Source: Rhizobacter sp. OV335 (GTDB taxonomy: Bacteria; Pseudomonadota; Gammaproteobacteria; Burkholderiales; Burkholderiaceae_C). Taken from it: DNA of 64,000 bases. Position numbers and translations under genes: made by a program. The notes beneath the pieces were generated by a model that was given only the letters and a program-made list of their open reading frames with translations, searched no databases and was not told where the DNA came from. Below, one piece after another: positions 38,284-47,811 of this stretch; the stretch's first letter is position 1; each line of letters opens with the position of its first letter. The DNA is taken from positions 97,766-161,765 of the forward strand of contig NZ_FRCQ01000015.1 of the NCBI RefSeq assembly GCF_900142965.1. The letters are read 5' to 3'.

Positions 38284-38320
38284 CCCGGTCGCCCACCGGC
38301 CGCCGCGGGAGCGCGCGGCC

Positions 38321-40057
38321 ATGAAGCTGATCGCTGCCTCGGCCGGATCGGGCACCGCCGCCGCCGCCCCACGCCGCGACAAGCTTCGCCTGGGCGACGT
38401 GCTGCTGGCACAGCGCCTGATCTCCGAAGAGCAGCTCACGCTGGCCCTCGAACTGCAGAACACCAGCGGCCGCAAGCTCGGCCGCGTGCTGATCGAGCGC
38501 GGTGCGCTGACCGAAGAAGCGCTGGCCCATGCACTGGCCCGCCAGTTGCGCGCGCCGGTGGTCAACCTGAACAGCTACCCGCTGAAGGGCGAGCTGGTGC
38601 GCCAGCTCGGCGAGGCCGCGGCACGGCGCCACCGCGCGATCGTGCTCGAAGACCGCGGCGACCACCTGCTGGTGGCGTTCTCCGATCCGCTCGACCTGGT
38701 GGCGCATGACGACGTCGCGCGGCTGCTCAAGCGCAGCATCCAGGTGGCCGTGGTGCCCGAGAGCCAGCTGACGCCGGCGTTCGACCGCCACTACCGCCGC
38801 ACCGACGAGATCTCAGGCCTCGCGAAGGCGCTCGAGAAAGACCTCGGCGATGCGGTCGATTTCGGCGCGCTGCAGGAGTCCGTCGGCCAGGAAGGCGCGC
38901 CAGTCGTGCGGCTGCTGCAGTCGGTGTTCGAGGACGCGATGATGATCGGCGCGTCCGACGTGCACCTCGAGCCGCAGGAGAACGAGCTGCTGATCCGCAG
39001 CCGCATCGACGGCGTGCTGCAGACGCAGACGCAGGCCGACAAGCGCATCGCCGGGGCGCTGACGCAGCGCCTGAAGCTGATGGCCAACCTCGACATCTCC
39101 GAGAAGCGCCTGCCGCAGGACGGCCGCTTCACGCTGCGGCTGCGCGGCCGCACGATCGACGTGCGGCTGTCGACGCTGCCCAGCCAGTACGGCGAATCGG
39201 TCGTGATGCGGCTGCTCGGCCAGAGCAGCGAGGTGCGCCGCCTCGACGACATCGGCATGCCGGCCGACATGCTGGCGCGCTTTCGCGAGCTGCTCGGCCG
39301 CAGCACCGGCACCGTGCTCGTCACCGGCCCGACCGGCTCGGGCAAGACGACCACGCTGTACGCCGCGCTCGCCGAACTCGACGCGAGCCGCCAGAAGATC
39401 ATCACCGTCGAAGACCCGGTGGAGTACCGGTTGCCCGGGCTGACGCAGGTGCAGGTCAACGACAAGATCGAACTCACGTTCGCCCGCGTGCTGCGCGCCA
39501 CGCTGCGCCAGGATCCCGACGTGATCCTGGTCGGCGAGATGCGCGACACCGAGACCGCCGAGATCGGCCTGCGCGCGGCGATCACCGGCCACCTGGTGCT
39601 GTCGACGCTGCACACCCGCGACGCCGCGAGCACGCCGTACCGGCTGCTCGACATGGGCGTGCCGGCCTTCATGGTCGCGACCGCGCTGCAGGCGGTGGTC
39701 GCGCAGCGCCTGGTGCGCCGCAACTGCATCCACTGCACGCGCCCGCACGACGCGTCGCCGCAAGAGGCCGCCTGGCTCGGCCTGATGACCGGCGACAGCG
39801 CGCTGCCGACCCAGCGCGGGCGCGGTTGCATGGCCTGCAACGGCACCGGTTACGCCGGCCGGATCGGCGTCTACGAGATGCTCGAGATGGACGCCGCGCT
39901 GGCGCAGACCGCCACCCACGGCGACCCCGCCACCTTCCTGGCCGCGGCGCGCGCACGCCTGCACGGCCGCACGCTCGCGCACCGGGCCGCCGACCTGGTG
40001 CTTGCCGGCCAGACCTCGATCGCCGAAGCAATGCGGCTGACCAGCGAATTCGACTAG
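38321..40057 (+). CDS. mshE: MSHA pilus assembly ATPase MshE
   Basis: A 578-residue GspE-family hexameric ATPase driving pilus extension from the cytoplasmic face. It has two N-terminal MshEN motifs, RLGDVLLAQRLISEEQLTLAL (~23-43) and KLGRVLIERGALTEEALAHAL (~52-72), expected to bind cyclic di-GMP. The ATPase core holds Walker A GPTGSGKT (336-343), an Asp box around ITVEDPVEYRLPG, Walker B DPDVILVGEMRDTET, a His box HLVLSTLHTRDA, and zinc ligands CIHC/CMAC. It lies directly before the mshG-like gene. Confidence 0.92.
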   Translation: MKLIAASAGSGTAAAAPRRDKLRLGDVLLAQRLISEEQLTLALELQNTSGRKLGRVLIERGALTEEALAHALARQLRAPVVNLNSYPLKGELVRQLGEAAARRHRAIVLEDRGDHLLVAFSDPLDLVAHDDVARLLKRSIQVAVVPESQLTPAFDRHYRRTDEISGLAKALEKDLGDAVDFGALQESVGQEGAPVVRLLQSVFEDAMMIGASDVHLEPQENELLIRSRIDGVLQTQTQADKRIAGALTQRLKLMANLDISEKRLPQDGRFTLRLRGRTIDVRLSTLPSQYGESVVMRLLGQSSEVRRLDDIGMPADMLARFRELLGRSTGTVLVTGPTGSGKTTTLYAALAELDASRQKIITVEDPVEYRLPGLTQVQVNDKIELTFARVLRATLRQDPDVILVGEMRDTETAEIGLRAAITGHLVLSTLHTRDAASTPYRLLDMGVPAFMVATALQAVVAQRLVRRNCIHCTRPHDASPQEAAWLGLMTGDSALPTQRGRGCMACNGTGYAGRIGVYEMLEMDAALAQTATHGDPATFLAAARARLHGRTLAHRAADLVLAGQTSIAEAMRLTSEFD

Positions 40058-40071
40058 GGCCTGTCAACACC

Positions 40072-41307
40072 ATGGATCGCTTCAACTGGAAGGGACGCAA
40101 CGCCCGCGGCGAGCTGATCACCGGCACGCTGAACGCAGGCAGCGAGGCGGCGGTCGCCGACCAGTTGCTGGCCGGTGGCGTGACGCCGGTGACCATTGCG
40201 CCGAACGGCGACGTCGCGGCACTCGCGCGGCCTGCGTGGTGGCAGGCGCTGCGCAGCCACCCGATCACGCCCGAAGACACGCTGGTGCTGGCGCGCCAGC
40301 TGTACTCGCTGCTGCGCGCCGGCGTGCCGCTGCTGCGCGCGCTGGCCGGCCTGCAGGCCTCGGCCATCAAGCCGGGGCTGGCGCTGATGCTGGCCGACGT
40401 GCGCGCCTCGCTCGACCAGGGCCGCGAGCTGTCGGTCGCGCTGGCGCGCCATCCGCAGGTGTTCTCGGGCTTCTTCATCGCGATGACGCGGGTCGGCGAA
40501 ATGACCGGCCGCCTGCCGGAGGTGTTCCAGCGCCTGGCCGAGCACATCGAGTTCGAGATGGACATCCGCGCCCGCATCCGCCAGGCGCTGCGCTACCCGG
40601 CGATGGTGGTGGTGGCGATGGGCATCGCGCTGGTGGTCATCAACCTCTTCGTGCTGCCGACCTTCGCGACGGTGTTCGCCGGCTTCAAGGCGCAGCTGCC
40701 GCTGATGACGCGATTGCTGCTCGGCTTCTCGGCCTTCACGCTCACCTGGTGGCCGGCGCTGCTGATCGCGGGCTCGGGCGGCTTCGTGGCGCTGCGCAGC
40801 TGGCTCGCCACGCCGGACGGCCGCTACCGCTGGGACCGCGTGAAGCTGCGCCTGCCGATCGCCGGGCCGATCGTGCTGAAGGCCACGCTGGCCCGCTTCG
40901 CGCGCAGCTTCGCGCTGGCATCGCGCAGCGGCATTCCGCTCAGCCAGGCGATGACGGTGGTCGCGCAGACCGTCGACAACGCCTGGATCGCGAGCCGCAT
41001 CGAGCAGATGCGCGACGGCGTCGAGCGCGGCGGCAGCCTGTCGCGCTGCGCGGCGGCCAGCGGCATCTTCACGCCGGTGGTGCTGCAGATGATCGCGGTC
41101 GGCGAGGAAACCGGCGAGCTCGACACGCTGCTGGTCGAGATCGCCGGCATGTACGAGCGCGAGACGGCCTACGGCATCCAGGGCCTGGCCGCCGCGATCG
41201 AGCCGCTGCTGCTGCTGGTGATCGCCGGGCTGGTGCTGGTGCTGGCGCTCGGCGTCTTCCTGCCGCTGTGGAGCCTCGGGCAGGCGGCGATGGGCCGGGG
41301 CGGTTGA
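40072..41307 (+). CDS. mshG: Type IV pilus inner-membrane platform protein MshG (GspF/PilC family)
   Basis: A 411-residue GspF-family protein with two repeated cytoplasmic T2SSF domains (residues ~70-190: LARQLYSLLRAGVPLLRAL and FIAMTRVGEMTGRLPEVFQRLA; ~270-395: FARSFALASRSGIPLSQAM and LQMIAVGEETGELDTLLVEIA) and three membrane spans, the last being PLLLLVIAGLVLVLALGVFLPLW. It anchors the ATPase and feeds pilins. The ATG at 40072 is 14 bases after the mshE stop. Confidence 0.93.
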   Translation: MDRFNWKGRNARGELITGTLNAGSEAAVADQLLAGGVTPVTIAPNGDVAALARPAWWQALRSHPITPEDTLVLARQLYSLLRAGVPLLRALAGLQASAIKPGLALMLADVRASLDQGRELSVALARHPQVFSGFFIAMTRVGEMTGRLPEVFQRLAEHIEFEMDIRARIRQALRYPAMVVVAMGIALVVINLFVLPTFATVFAGFKAQLPLMTRLLLGFSAFTLTWWPALLIAGSGGFVALRSWLATPDGRYRWDRVKLRLPIAGPIVLKATLARFARSFALASRSGIPLSQAMTVVAQTVDNAWIASRIEQMRDGVERGGSLSRCAAASGIFTPVVLQMIAVGEETGELDTLLVEIAGMYERETAYGIQGLAAAIEPLLLLVIAGLVLVLALGVFLPLWSLGQAAMGRGG

Positions 41308-41352
41308 TCTGTACCCCTCCAGCCGCACCCCCACCCCCCCGATAAGTCCGGC

Positions 41353-41934
41353 ATGCGCCCCCAGCCCTCCCACCCCACCCGCGAGACCGGCCTGTCGCTG
41401 ATCGAGCTGGTCGTGTTCATGGTGGTGCTGAGTGCCGCGCTGGCCGGCGTGCTGCGGGTGTTCATCCAGGCCGGCGCGCACAGCGCCGACCCGCTGCAGC
41501 GGCGCCAGGCGCTGGCGATCGCCGAATCGCTGCTCGAGGAGATCGAGCTGATGCCGTACACGTACTGCGACCCGGACGATGCGAATGCCGCCGTCGCTGT
41601 CGCCAGCACCGCGGAATGCGCGGGCCAGGTCGAGGCCATGGGCCCGGAAAGCGGCGAGACCCGCTTCGCATCGCCGCAGTTCGACAACGTCAACGACTAC
41701 CACGGCTACGCGATGACCGGCATCGTCGACATCACGAACACACCGATCGCCGCGCTGTCGGGCTATTCGGCCTCGGTGACGGTCGCGGCCGCGGCGCTGG
41801 GCAACAGCTTCTATCCGGTGACCGCCGCCGACAACGTGGTGCTGAAGATCACCGTCACCGTCACCAGCCCGGACGGCAACAGCCTGGCCCTCGACGGCTA
41901 CCGGAGCTTCCATGCGCCGTCGCCTGCGATCTGA
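41353..41934 (+). CDS. mshD: MSHA minor pilin, MshD-like
   Basis: A 193-residue prepilin with a type III/IV leader ending ...RETG|LSLIELVVFMVVLSAALAGVL (cleavage after Gly, Glu at +5). A short basic leader of about 14 residues precedes it. The extracellular domain has two cysteines (TYCDPDDAN and TAECAG). Its end overlaps the next minor pilin by 23 bases. The name follows its place before mshO/P-like genes. Confidence 0.8.
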   Translation: MRPQPSHPTRETGLSLIELVVFMVVLSAALAGVLRVFIQAGAHSADPLQRRQALAIAESLLEEIELMPYTYCDPDDANAAVAVASTAECAGQVEAMGPESGETRFASPQFDNVNDYHGYAMTGIVDITNTPIAALSGYSASVTVAAAALGNSFYPVTAADNVVLKITVTVTSPDGNSLALDGYRSFHAPSPAI

Positions 41935-42751
41935 AGGCTTCACGCTGGTCGAGGCGGTGATCGTCATCGCGATCACCGGCGTGCTCGCGGCGATCGTCGC
42001 GCGCTTCATCGTGCAGCCGGTCCAGCTCTACCTCGCGACCGTCGCACGCGCCGCGCTGGTCGACGGCGCCGACCTGGCACTGCGCCGCATCGAGGCCGAC
42101 CTGCGCACCGCGCTGCCGAACAGCGTGCGCGTCACCTCATCGGGCCGCACGATCGAGCTGATCCCGACCACCGGCGCGGCCCGCTACCGCAGCGAAGGCA
42201 CCGACCGGCTGGAGTTCGGCACGGTCGACACCTCGTTCGACCTCGTCGGCCCGCCGCTGGTGATGGCGAGCAGCCAGCAGCTGGTGTTCTTCAACCTCGG
42301 CAGCGGGGTCACCGGCTCGGACGCCTACGCAGCGAACGGCAGCGCCACCGAGCAGGCCGCTTCGAACCGGCGCACCGCCACCAACGCTGCCGGCTCGGCC
42401 ACGGCGATCACGCTGGCCTCGCTGGCCGGCCTGCCGGTGATGGACTTCGCTGCGCCCTACCGGGTGTTCGCGGTCGACGCGCCGGTCAGCTACCGCTGCG
42501 ACCTCACGGCCGGCACGCTGACCCGCCACACCGGCTACGGCTTCCAGGCGAGCCAGCCGGACCCGCCTTCCGGAGGCAGTGCCAGCCTGCTGGCCAGCGG
42601 CATCACCGCCTGCCGGTTCGCCTACGACGCGGCGGCCATCGCGATGAGCAGCGGCCTCGTCAGCCTGCAGTTGACGCTGGCCACCAGCACGCCCTCGGGC
42701 ACCGAAAGCATCACGCTCCACCACGAGGCCCATGTCACCAATGTGCCTTGA
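41912..42751 (+). CDS. mshO: MSHA minor pilin, MshO-like
   Basis: A 279-residue prepilin with leader MRRRLRSEG|FTLVEAVIVIAITGVLAAIVARFI (Gly-Phe cleavage, Glu at +5). The globular part contains VSYRCDLTAGTLTRHTGYG and TACRFAYD, with a Cys pair. MshO proteins are the longer GspJ-like minor pilins, consistent with this length. It overlaps both neighbours, so the D-O-P minor pilins are coupled. Confidence 0.8.
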   Translation: MRRRLRSEGFTLVEAVIVIAITGVLAAIVARFIVQPVQLYLATVARAALVDGADLALRRIEADLRTALPNSVRVTSSGRTIELIPTTGAARYRSEGTDRLEFGTVDTSFDLVGPPLVMASSQQLVFFNLGSGVTGSDAYAANGSATEQAASNRRTATNAAGSATAITLASLAGLPVMDFAAPYRVFAVDAPVSYRCDLTAGTLTRHTGYGFQASQPDPPSGGSASLLASGITACRFAYDAAAIAMSSGLVSLQLTLATSTPSGTESITLHHEAHVTNVP

Positions 42752-43208
42752 CCTCGGTCCTCGCAGCCGTCGCCGCCGCGCCCCGCACACCGGGTTCTCG
42801 ATGGTGTCCGTGGTGTTCATCCTGGTCGTGCTGGCCGCGCTCGGCGCGGCGCTGGCCGCCATCAGCCAGCGCCAGCACCTGGCCGCCGCGAGCGACCTGC
42901 AGGCCGCGCGCGCCTACCAGGCGGCGCGTGCCGGGCTCGAATGGTGGGCCTACTGGCAGAGCAAGGTGGGCGGTGCGACCGGCGCCTGCATGGCCACCAA
43001 CAGCATCGTGCCCGGCGGCAACCTGGCCGGCTTCACCGTCACGCTGACCTGCACGCGCGCGCAGGGCACCGACGGCGGCACCACGCTGACCGCATGGACC
43101 GTGGTGGCCAATGCCTGCAACGCGCCGAGCAGTGGCGCCTGCCCGGCCACCGGCAGCGTGGATGCGACGTATGTCGAGCGGCAACTCACGTGGACGCTGA
43201 CCGAATGA
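42732..43208 (+). CDS. mshP: MSHA minor pilin-like protein, MshP-like
   Basis: A 158-residue protein with a basic leader (GPRSRRRRAPHTG) and hydrophobic FSMVSVVFILVVLAALGAALAAI. The usual Glu at position +5 is Ser, as in GspK/PilX/MshP-like tip pilins. Two ATGs are possible (42732 or 42741, MCLDLGPRS); I list the first. It overlaps the mshO-like end and its stop overlaps the mshQ ATG. Confidence 0.78.
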   Translation: MSPMCLDLGPRSRRRRAPHTGFSMVSVVFILVVLAALGAALAAISQRQHLAAASDLQAARAYQAARAGLEWWAYWQSKVGGATGACMATNSIVPGGNLAGFTVTLTCTRAQGTDGGTTLTAWTVVANACNAPSSGACPATGSVDATYVERQLTWTLTE

Positions 43209-46200
43209 AGACGCCGCTGCACCTCGTGGTCCTGCTGGCGCTGGGATGCGCCAGCCTGCCGTCGGCGGCCGGCGAAGTGCGCGGCGTGCGAGCCGAGTAC
43301 TTCAACATGTACCACGCCGACACGACGTTTCCGACCACGCAGGCGGTGGTGGACCGCATCGAGGACAACATCAACGTGAGCGCCCTCTCGGGCTCGCCGG
43401 CGCCCAACATCAACGCAACCAACCACCTGGTGCGCTACACCGGGTTCGTGCTGGTGCCCAGCAACGGCACCTACACCTTCGAGTCGAGGAACGATGACGG
43501 CGCGCGCCTGTATGTCGATTGCGACCAGAGCGGCGACTTCCAGTCCGGCGAATTGCTGGTCGACGACTGGGGCGTCCATTCGAGCCCCTCCGTCAGCAGC
43601 GGCAGTTGCTCCAACCTGGTCGCGGGGCAACGCTACGCATTTCGCTACGAGTTCCTCAAGTACACGGGTACCGCGACCGCGATGCTGAAATGGCGCGGCC
43701 CGTCGCCGCTCACGTCGACCGCAGTGGTCATCCCGAAGAGCGACGGCAGCATGGGCCTCACGACCAACGTGACGGACAGCAGTGCCCCGGCGATCACATC
43801 GGCCGACGTCCGCTGCGGCGCCACCACCTCGGTGGAGGTGGTCTTCTCCGAGCAGCTCGACAGCAGCTCCGCCCAGACCGCCGGCAACTACAGCCTGAGC
43901 GGCGGCTACAGCGTCACCGCCGCCGCGCTGCAGCCCGACCGCAAGACCGTGTGGCTCACGGTGTCGCCTGCGATCACCGGGGCGTCCGTGCTCACCGTCA
44001 GCAACGTCGGCGATGTGGCCACGCCGATGAACGCGATCACCGGCAGTGCGTCGGCCGGCGTCGGCTACTCGACCGGGATCGCCAGCGGACTGAACGCCAC
44101 CTACTACGACCAGCAGGGCAGCACCCCCGGCTCGTACTTCACCGGCACCACCAAGACGACCACGGCCTCCCAGATCAATACCTCCTCGACCACCGCCGTG
44201 CCGATCAGCGGCATTCCCGCCACCTACTTCTCGGTGCGCTGGAGGGGCCTCATCCTTTTTTCCACCGCAGGCAGCTACATGCTCAAGGTCAGCTTCGACG
44301 ACGGCGGCCACCTGTACCTCAGCGACACGCTGCTGCTGGACAGCTGGACATCCGGCGGCACCGTGAGCACCACCGTCACCAAGTCGGCGTCGACCTACGA
44401 ACCGATCACGGTCGAGCACTACAACGACTCCAGCGTCTACCTGCAAAAACTCTCGTGGACCATCCCGGGCAGTTCCACCGAGGTCGCCGTGCCGGCCAAC
44501 CGGCTTTTCCACTGCGTGATGCACACGGCGGCCCGCTTCACCCTGTCGGCAGCCAGCTCGAACTGCTCCACCTGCGCCGCCACCGAACTCACGCTCACCC
44601 CGGTCGACAGCAGCGGCAATACCGTCAACAACTACGTCGGCACGGCGACCTTGAGCACCTCCAGCGGCCGTGGCGACTGGAGCGCGGGCGCGAGCCCGGT
44701 GCCTTCGGGCACGCTGGACAACGGCACGGCCAACGACGGCGCCGCCACCTACAGCTTCGCGCCCGGCGACCTCGGCGTCGTCAAGCTGAAGCTCGGCCAC
44801 ACGCTCGCTCAGGACCTCGCCGTGACGGCCAGCGACACGACGATCAGCGGCTCGAGCGTCACCTCGGGCACGCTGTCCTTCCGCGACAACGCGTTCTCGT
44901 TCGCCGAAGACGCCGCCGGCAAGATCAGCGGCAGCGACATCGCGGTCGCGGGCCGCCCGCACGACTACACCGTGTCGCTGATCAAGAAGGACCCGAGCAC
45001 CGGCAGCTGTGGCGTCGCCACCGATTTCAGCGGCAGCCGCTCGCTGAAGCTGTGGCGCTCGGACGACGGCGGGAGCTGGACCGCGCCCGCCGTGGTCACG
45101 CCGGCGCTCAGCATTCCCTCGTCACAACCTGCAGCCAGCAATCTGACGCTCGCCTTCAACGCCGGTGTGGCCAGCTTCGATCTCGGCACCACCGACATCG
45201 GCCGCTACAGCCTGAACCTGCGGGACGACTCGCTGAGCTACGCCAGCACCACCGTCATCGGCAGCAGCAACGCGCTGACGGTGCGACCGTTCGCGCTGGT
45301 CGTCGGCGTCAAGCAGGGCAGCACCGACAACCCCGGCGGCTCGGCGGCCACCGACACCGCATTCGCGAAGGCGGGCAGCAGCTTCCAGGCGACCGTCGGC
45401 GCCTACCGCTGGGCCTCGGCGATGACAAGCAACGGCACCGATGCCGACAGCAACGGCGTGCCGGACAGCGGCGCGACGCTCGCGAACACCACCGCCGGCG
45501 GGCTTGCGCCGTCGTTCTCGAGCACCGTCACGCTGTCGCCGCTGGCCGGCAGCCAGACGCCGTCGGGCGGCACGCTCGGCACGCTGGGCAATGGCAGCGT
45601 CACCGGCTTCAGCGGTGGCAGCGCGACAGCGGCCGCGCTGAAATACTCCGAAGTCGGCAGCTTCGCGTTCGCCACAAGCGGCGTCGTGAGCAACTTCCTC
45701 GGCAGCGGCTTGTCGCTGGACGCCACCGTGTTCAACGCCGCCGGCCAGCAGTCGACGCGGGTCGGGCGCTTCACGCCGGCGTCCTTCGCGGTCAGTGCCA
45801 TCTCGCTGACGAATCGGATCAACGTCAGCTGCAGCGTCCCCAAACCCTTCACCTACCTCGGCGAGAACTTCCAGCTGCAGTTCACGCTGGCCGCCGTCAA
45901 CGCCGACGGCGCCAACACCCTCAACTACACCGGCAGCTTTGCCAAGCTGGACCCGAGTTCGGCCACTGCGTGGAACCTCGGCGGTGCCGATGGCAGCACC
46001 AGCTTCCTGAGCACCGGCAGTTCACCGCGCCTGTCGCTCGGCACCGCCGTCGGCAGCTGGAGCAACGGTCTCGCGGCGGCCGTGACGCTGTCGGCCGCGG
46101 CGTTGCGCGGCAGCGCGCCCGACGGGCCGTTCAGCGCGCGCTTCGGCATCGCGCCGGTCGACAGCGACGGCATCGCGATGGGCAGCTACGACCTGGATGC

Positions 46201-46744
46201 CGACAGCAGCGTCAGCGGCAACGACCGTACGCTGCTGACCACCGTGCCGCTGCAGTACGGCCGCCTGAAGCTGTCGAATGCCGTCGGCTCGCAGGGCCGC
46301 GTGCTGAACGTGCCGCTGACCGCGCAAACCTGGAGCAGCGGCAGCTTCGCGACGAACACCGACGACCAGTGCACCACGGTGCCGCTGGCCAGCGTGAACT
46401 TCGGCAACCACCGCAAGACGCTGACCGCGGCCGACACGACGCTGAGCAACAGCAGCCTCCAGGTCCAGAACGGCATCGTTTTCCTGAAGCTCGCCGCGCC
46501 GTCGGCCGGCCACAGCGGCACGGTCGACATCGCGCTGAGCCTGGACAGCAGCAGCGCCACCGACACCTCGTGCCTGCAACCGTGGACACCCGCCGCCGGC
46601 AAGGCCGCCACGCAGGGCGCCAGCCTCGCCTACCTGCGCGGTGGCTGGTGCGGCGCCACCTACGACAAGGACCCGGCCGCGCGCGCCGCCTTCGGCGTCT
46701 TCCACGGCACCGACCGGGTGCTCTACCAACGCGAGAACCACTGA
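43205..46744 (+). CDS. mshQ: MshQ-like surface protein with two PA14-type domains
   Basis: An 1179-residue exported protein. Sec signal peptide MKTPLHLVVLLALGCASLPSAAG. Two PA14-like beta-barrel domains (residues ~25-185, EYFNMYHADTTFP...FESRNDDGARLYVD, and ~297-435, ATYYDQQGSTPG...SFDDGGHLYLSD) flank an Ig-like segment (~195-280). The C-terminal ~700 residues match the MshQ/DUF6701 type (paired Cys in SSNCSTCAATELTLTPVD, NVSCSVPKPFTYLGENFQL, TSCLQPW). PA14 domains often bind carbohydrate, so it may be a pilus-tip or surface adhesin. The ATG overlaps the mshP stop. Confidence 0.87.
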   Translation: MKTPLHLVVLLALGCASLPSAAGEVRGVRAEYFNMYHADTTFPTTQAVVDRIEDNINVSALSGSPAPNINATNHLVRYTGFVLVPSNGTYTFESRNDDGARLYVDCDQSGDFQSGELLVDDWGVHSSPSVSSGSCSNLVAGQRYAFRYEFLKYTGTATAMLKWRGPSPLTSTAVVIPKSDGSMGLTTNVTDSSAPAITSADVRCGATTSVEVVFSEQLDSSSAQTAGNYSLSGGYSVTAAALQPDRKTVWLTVSPAITGASVLTVSNVGDVATPMNAITGSASAGVGYSTGIASGLNATYYDQQGSTPGSYFTGTTKTTTASQINTSSTTAVPISGIPATYFSVRWRGLILFSTAGSYMLKVSFDDGGHLYLSDTLLLDSWTSGGTVSTTVTKSASTYEPITVEHYNDSSVYLQKLSWTIPGSSTEVAVPANRLFHCVMHTAARFTLSAASSNCSTCAATELTLTPVDSSGNTVNNYVGTATLSTSSGRGDWSAGASPVPSGTLDNGTANDGAATYSFAPGDLGVVKLKLGHTLAQDLAVTASDTTISGSSVTSGTLSFRDNAFSFAEDAAGKISGSDIAVAGRPHDYTVSLIKKDPSTGSCGVATDFSGSRSLKLWRSDDGGSWTAPAVVTPALSIPSSQPAASNLTLAFNAGVASFDLGTTDIGRYSLNLRDDSLSYASTTVIGSSNALTVRPFALVVGVKQGSTDNPGGSAATDTAFAKAGSSFQATVGAYRWASAMTSNGTDADSNGVPDSGATLANTTAGGLAPSFSSTVTLSPLAGSQTPSGGTLGTLGNGSVTGFSGGSATAAALKYSEVGSFAFATSGVVSNFLGSGLSLDATVFNAAGQQSTRVGRFTPASFAVSAISLTNRINVSCSVPKPFTYLGENFQLQFTLAAVNADGANTLNYTGSFAKLDPSSATAWNLGGADGSTSFLSTGSSPRLSLGTAVGSWSNGLAAAVTLSAAALRGSAPDGPFSARFGIAPVDSDGIAMGSYDLDADSSVSGNDRTLLTTVPLQYGRLKLSNAVGSQGRVLNVPLTAQTWSSGSFATNTDDQCTTVPLASVNFGNHRKTLTAADTTLSNSSLQVQNGIVFLKLAAPSAGHSGTVDIALSLDSSSATDTSCLQPWTPAAGKAATQGASLAYLRGGWCGATYDKDPAARAAFGVFHGTDRVLYQRENH

Positions 46745-46745
46745 C

Positions 46746-47798
46746 ATGCTCCGGAGCTGGCGCAAGCCCGTCCCCACCGACTCGATGGCGCTCGCCTTCG
46801 AGGGCTCGCAGCTGGTGTATGCCCACGCGGCAGACAGCGGCAACGCCGCCGCGCCGCGGCGGGTGCTGCATTGCGGCACGCTGCCGTTCGACGCCGATCG
46901 GCCGCAGGACCTGGGGCGGCAGCTGCGCTCGCTCGGGCTGCCGATGCGCTCGATCGTCGTGCTGCTGCAGCTCGACCAGTGCCCGCTGCTGCAGATCGAC
47001 GCCCCCGCGGTGCCGCCAGAGGAGCTCAAAGCGGCCGCGCGCTGGCGCATCAAGGACCTGGTCGACTGCCATGTCGACGACCTGACGCTCGACGTGATGC
47101 TGGTCGGCGACGGCCGGCCCCGGGCGCAGAAGCAGGCCTTCGTCGCCGCGACGCCGAACCGCGTCATCGAGCGCATCGCGATCGTCTGCGAATCGGCCGG
47201 GCTGCAGCTCGGCGCGATCGACATCCGCGAGACGGCCCAGCGCAACCTGCAGCACGCGATCGCGCGCGCCGCCGGCCGCACCGATCGCGCCCAGGCGCTG
47301 CTGATGAAGCACGGCGACCAATGCCTGCTGACCATCTGCGCCGAAGGCGAGCTGTTCGTCGCGCGCCGCTTCGACTGGAACGGCGCGATGGCGACGGCCC
47401 TGCCGGGCTCGTTCCAGCGGCTGACGCAACCGATCCCGCTCGACGGCGGCGCGGGCGGCGACAGCGACCTGCCGGACTTCATCGACTACGGGGCCGAGTC
47501 GGCGTTCGACGCGGCCGCCGCCGACGTGCCGCGCATCGTGCTCGACCTGCAGCGCTCACTGGATTTGTGGGAGCGCTCGTGGCCCGACCTGCCGCTGGCC
47601 GCGATCACCGTCGACGTCGGCGAGCACACGGCCGCGCTGGTCGGGCTGCTCGCACGGCAGCTCAGCCTGCCGGTCACGCCCTTCGATCCGCGCCCGGCGT
47701 TCGACGGCCTGCAGCAGGCCTGCCGCGGCAATGCCGCGCTGGCCCGCCACTGCCTGCCGCTGCTGGGTGCGCTGCTGCGCGACGGCGCCCCGCTCTGA
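46746..47798 (+). CDS. mshI: MSHA biogenesis protein MshI (PilM-like)
   Basis: A 350-residue cytoplasmic protein of the MshI/PilM actin-fold type. The start MLRSWRKPVPTDSMALAFEGSQLVYAHA and AVPPEELKAAARWRIKDLVDCHVDDLTLDVML are the family's features. It would form the inner-membrane alignment subcomplex with the PilN/O-like proteins encoded next. It begins one base after the mshQ stop. Confidence 0.82.
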   Translation: MLRSWRKPVPTDSMALAFEGSQLVYAHAADSGNAAAPRRVLHCGTLPFDADRPQDLGRQLRSLGLPMRSIVVLLQLDQCPLLQIDAPAVPPEELKAAARWRIKDLVDCHVDDLTLDVMLVGDGRPRAQKQAFVAATPNRVIERIAIVCESAGLQLGAIDIRETAQRNLQHAIARAAGRTDRAQALLMKHGDQCLLTICAEGELFVARRFDWNGAMATALPGSFQRLTQPIPLDGGAGGDSDLPDFIDYGAESAFDAAAADVPRIVLDLQRSLDLWERSWPDLPLAAITVDVGEHTAALVGLLARQLSLPVTPFDPRPAFDGLQQACRGNAALARHCLPLLGALLRDGAPL

Positions 47799-47811
47799 GC
47801 CGAGGTCGACG

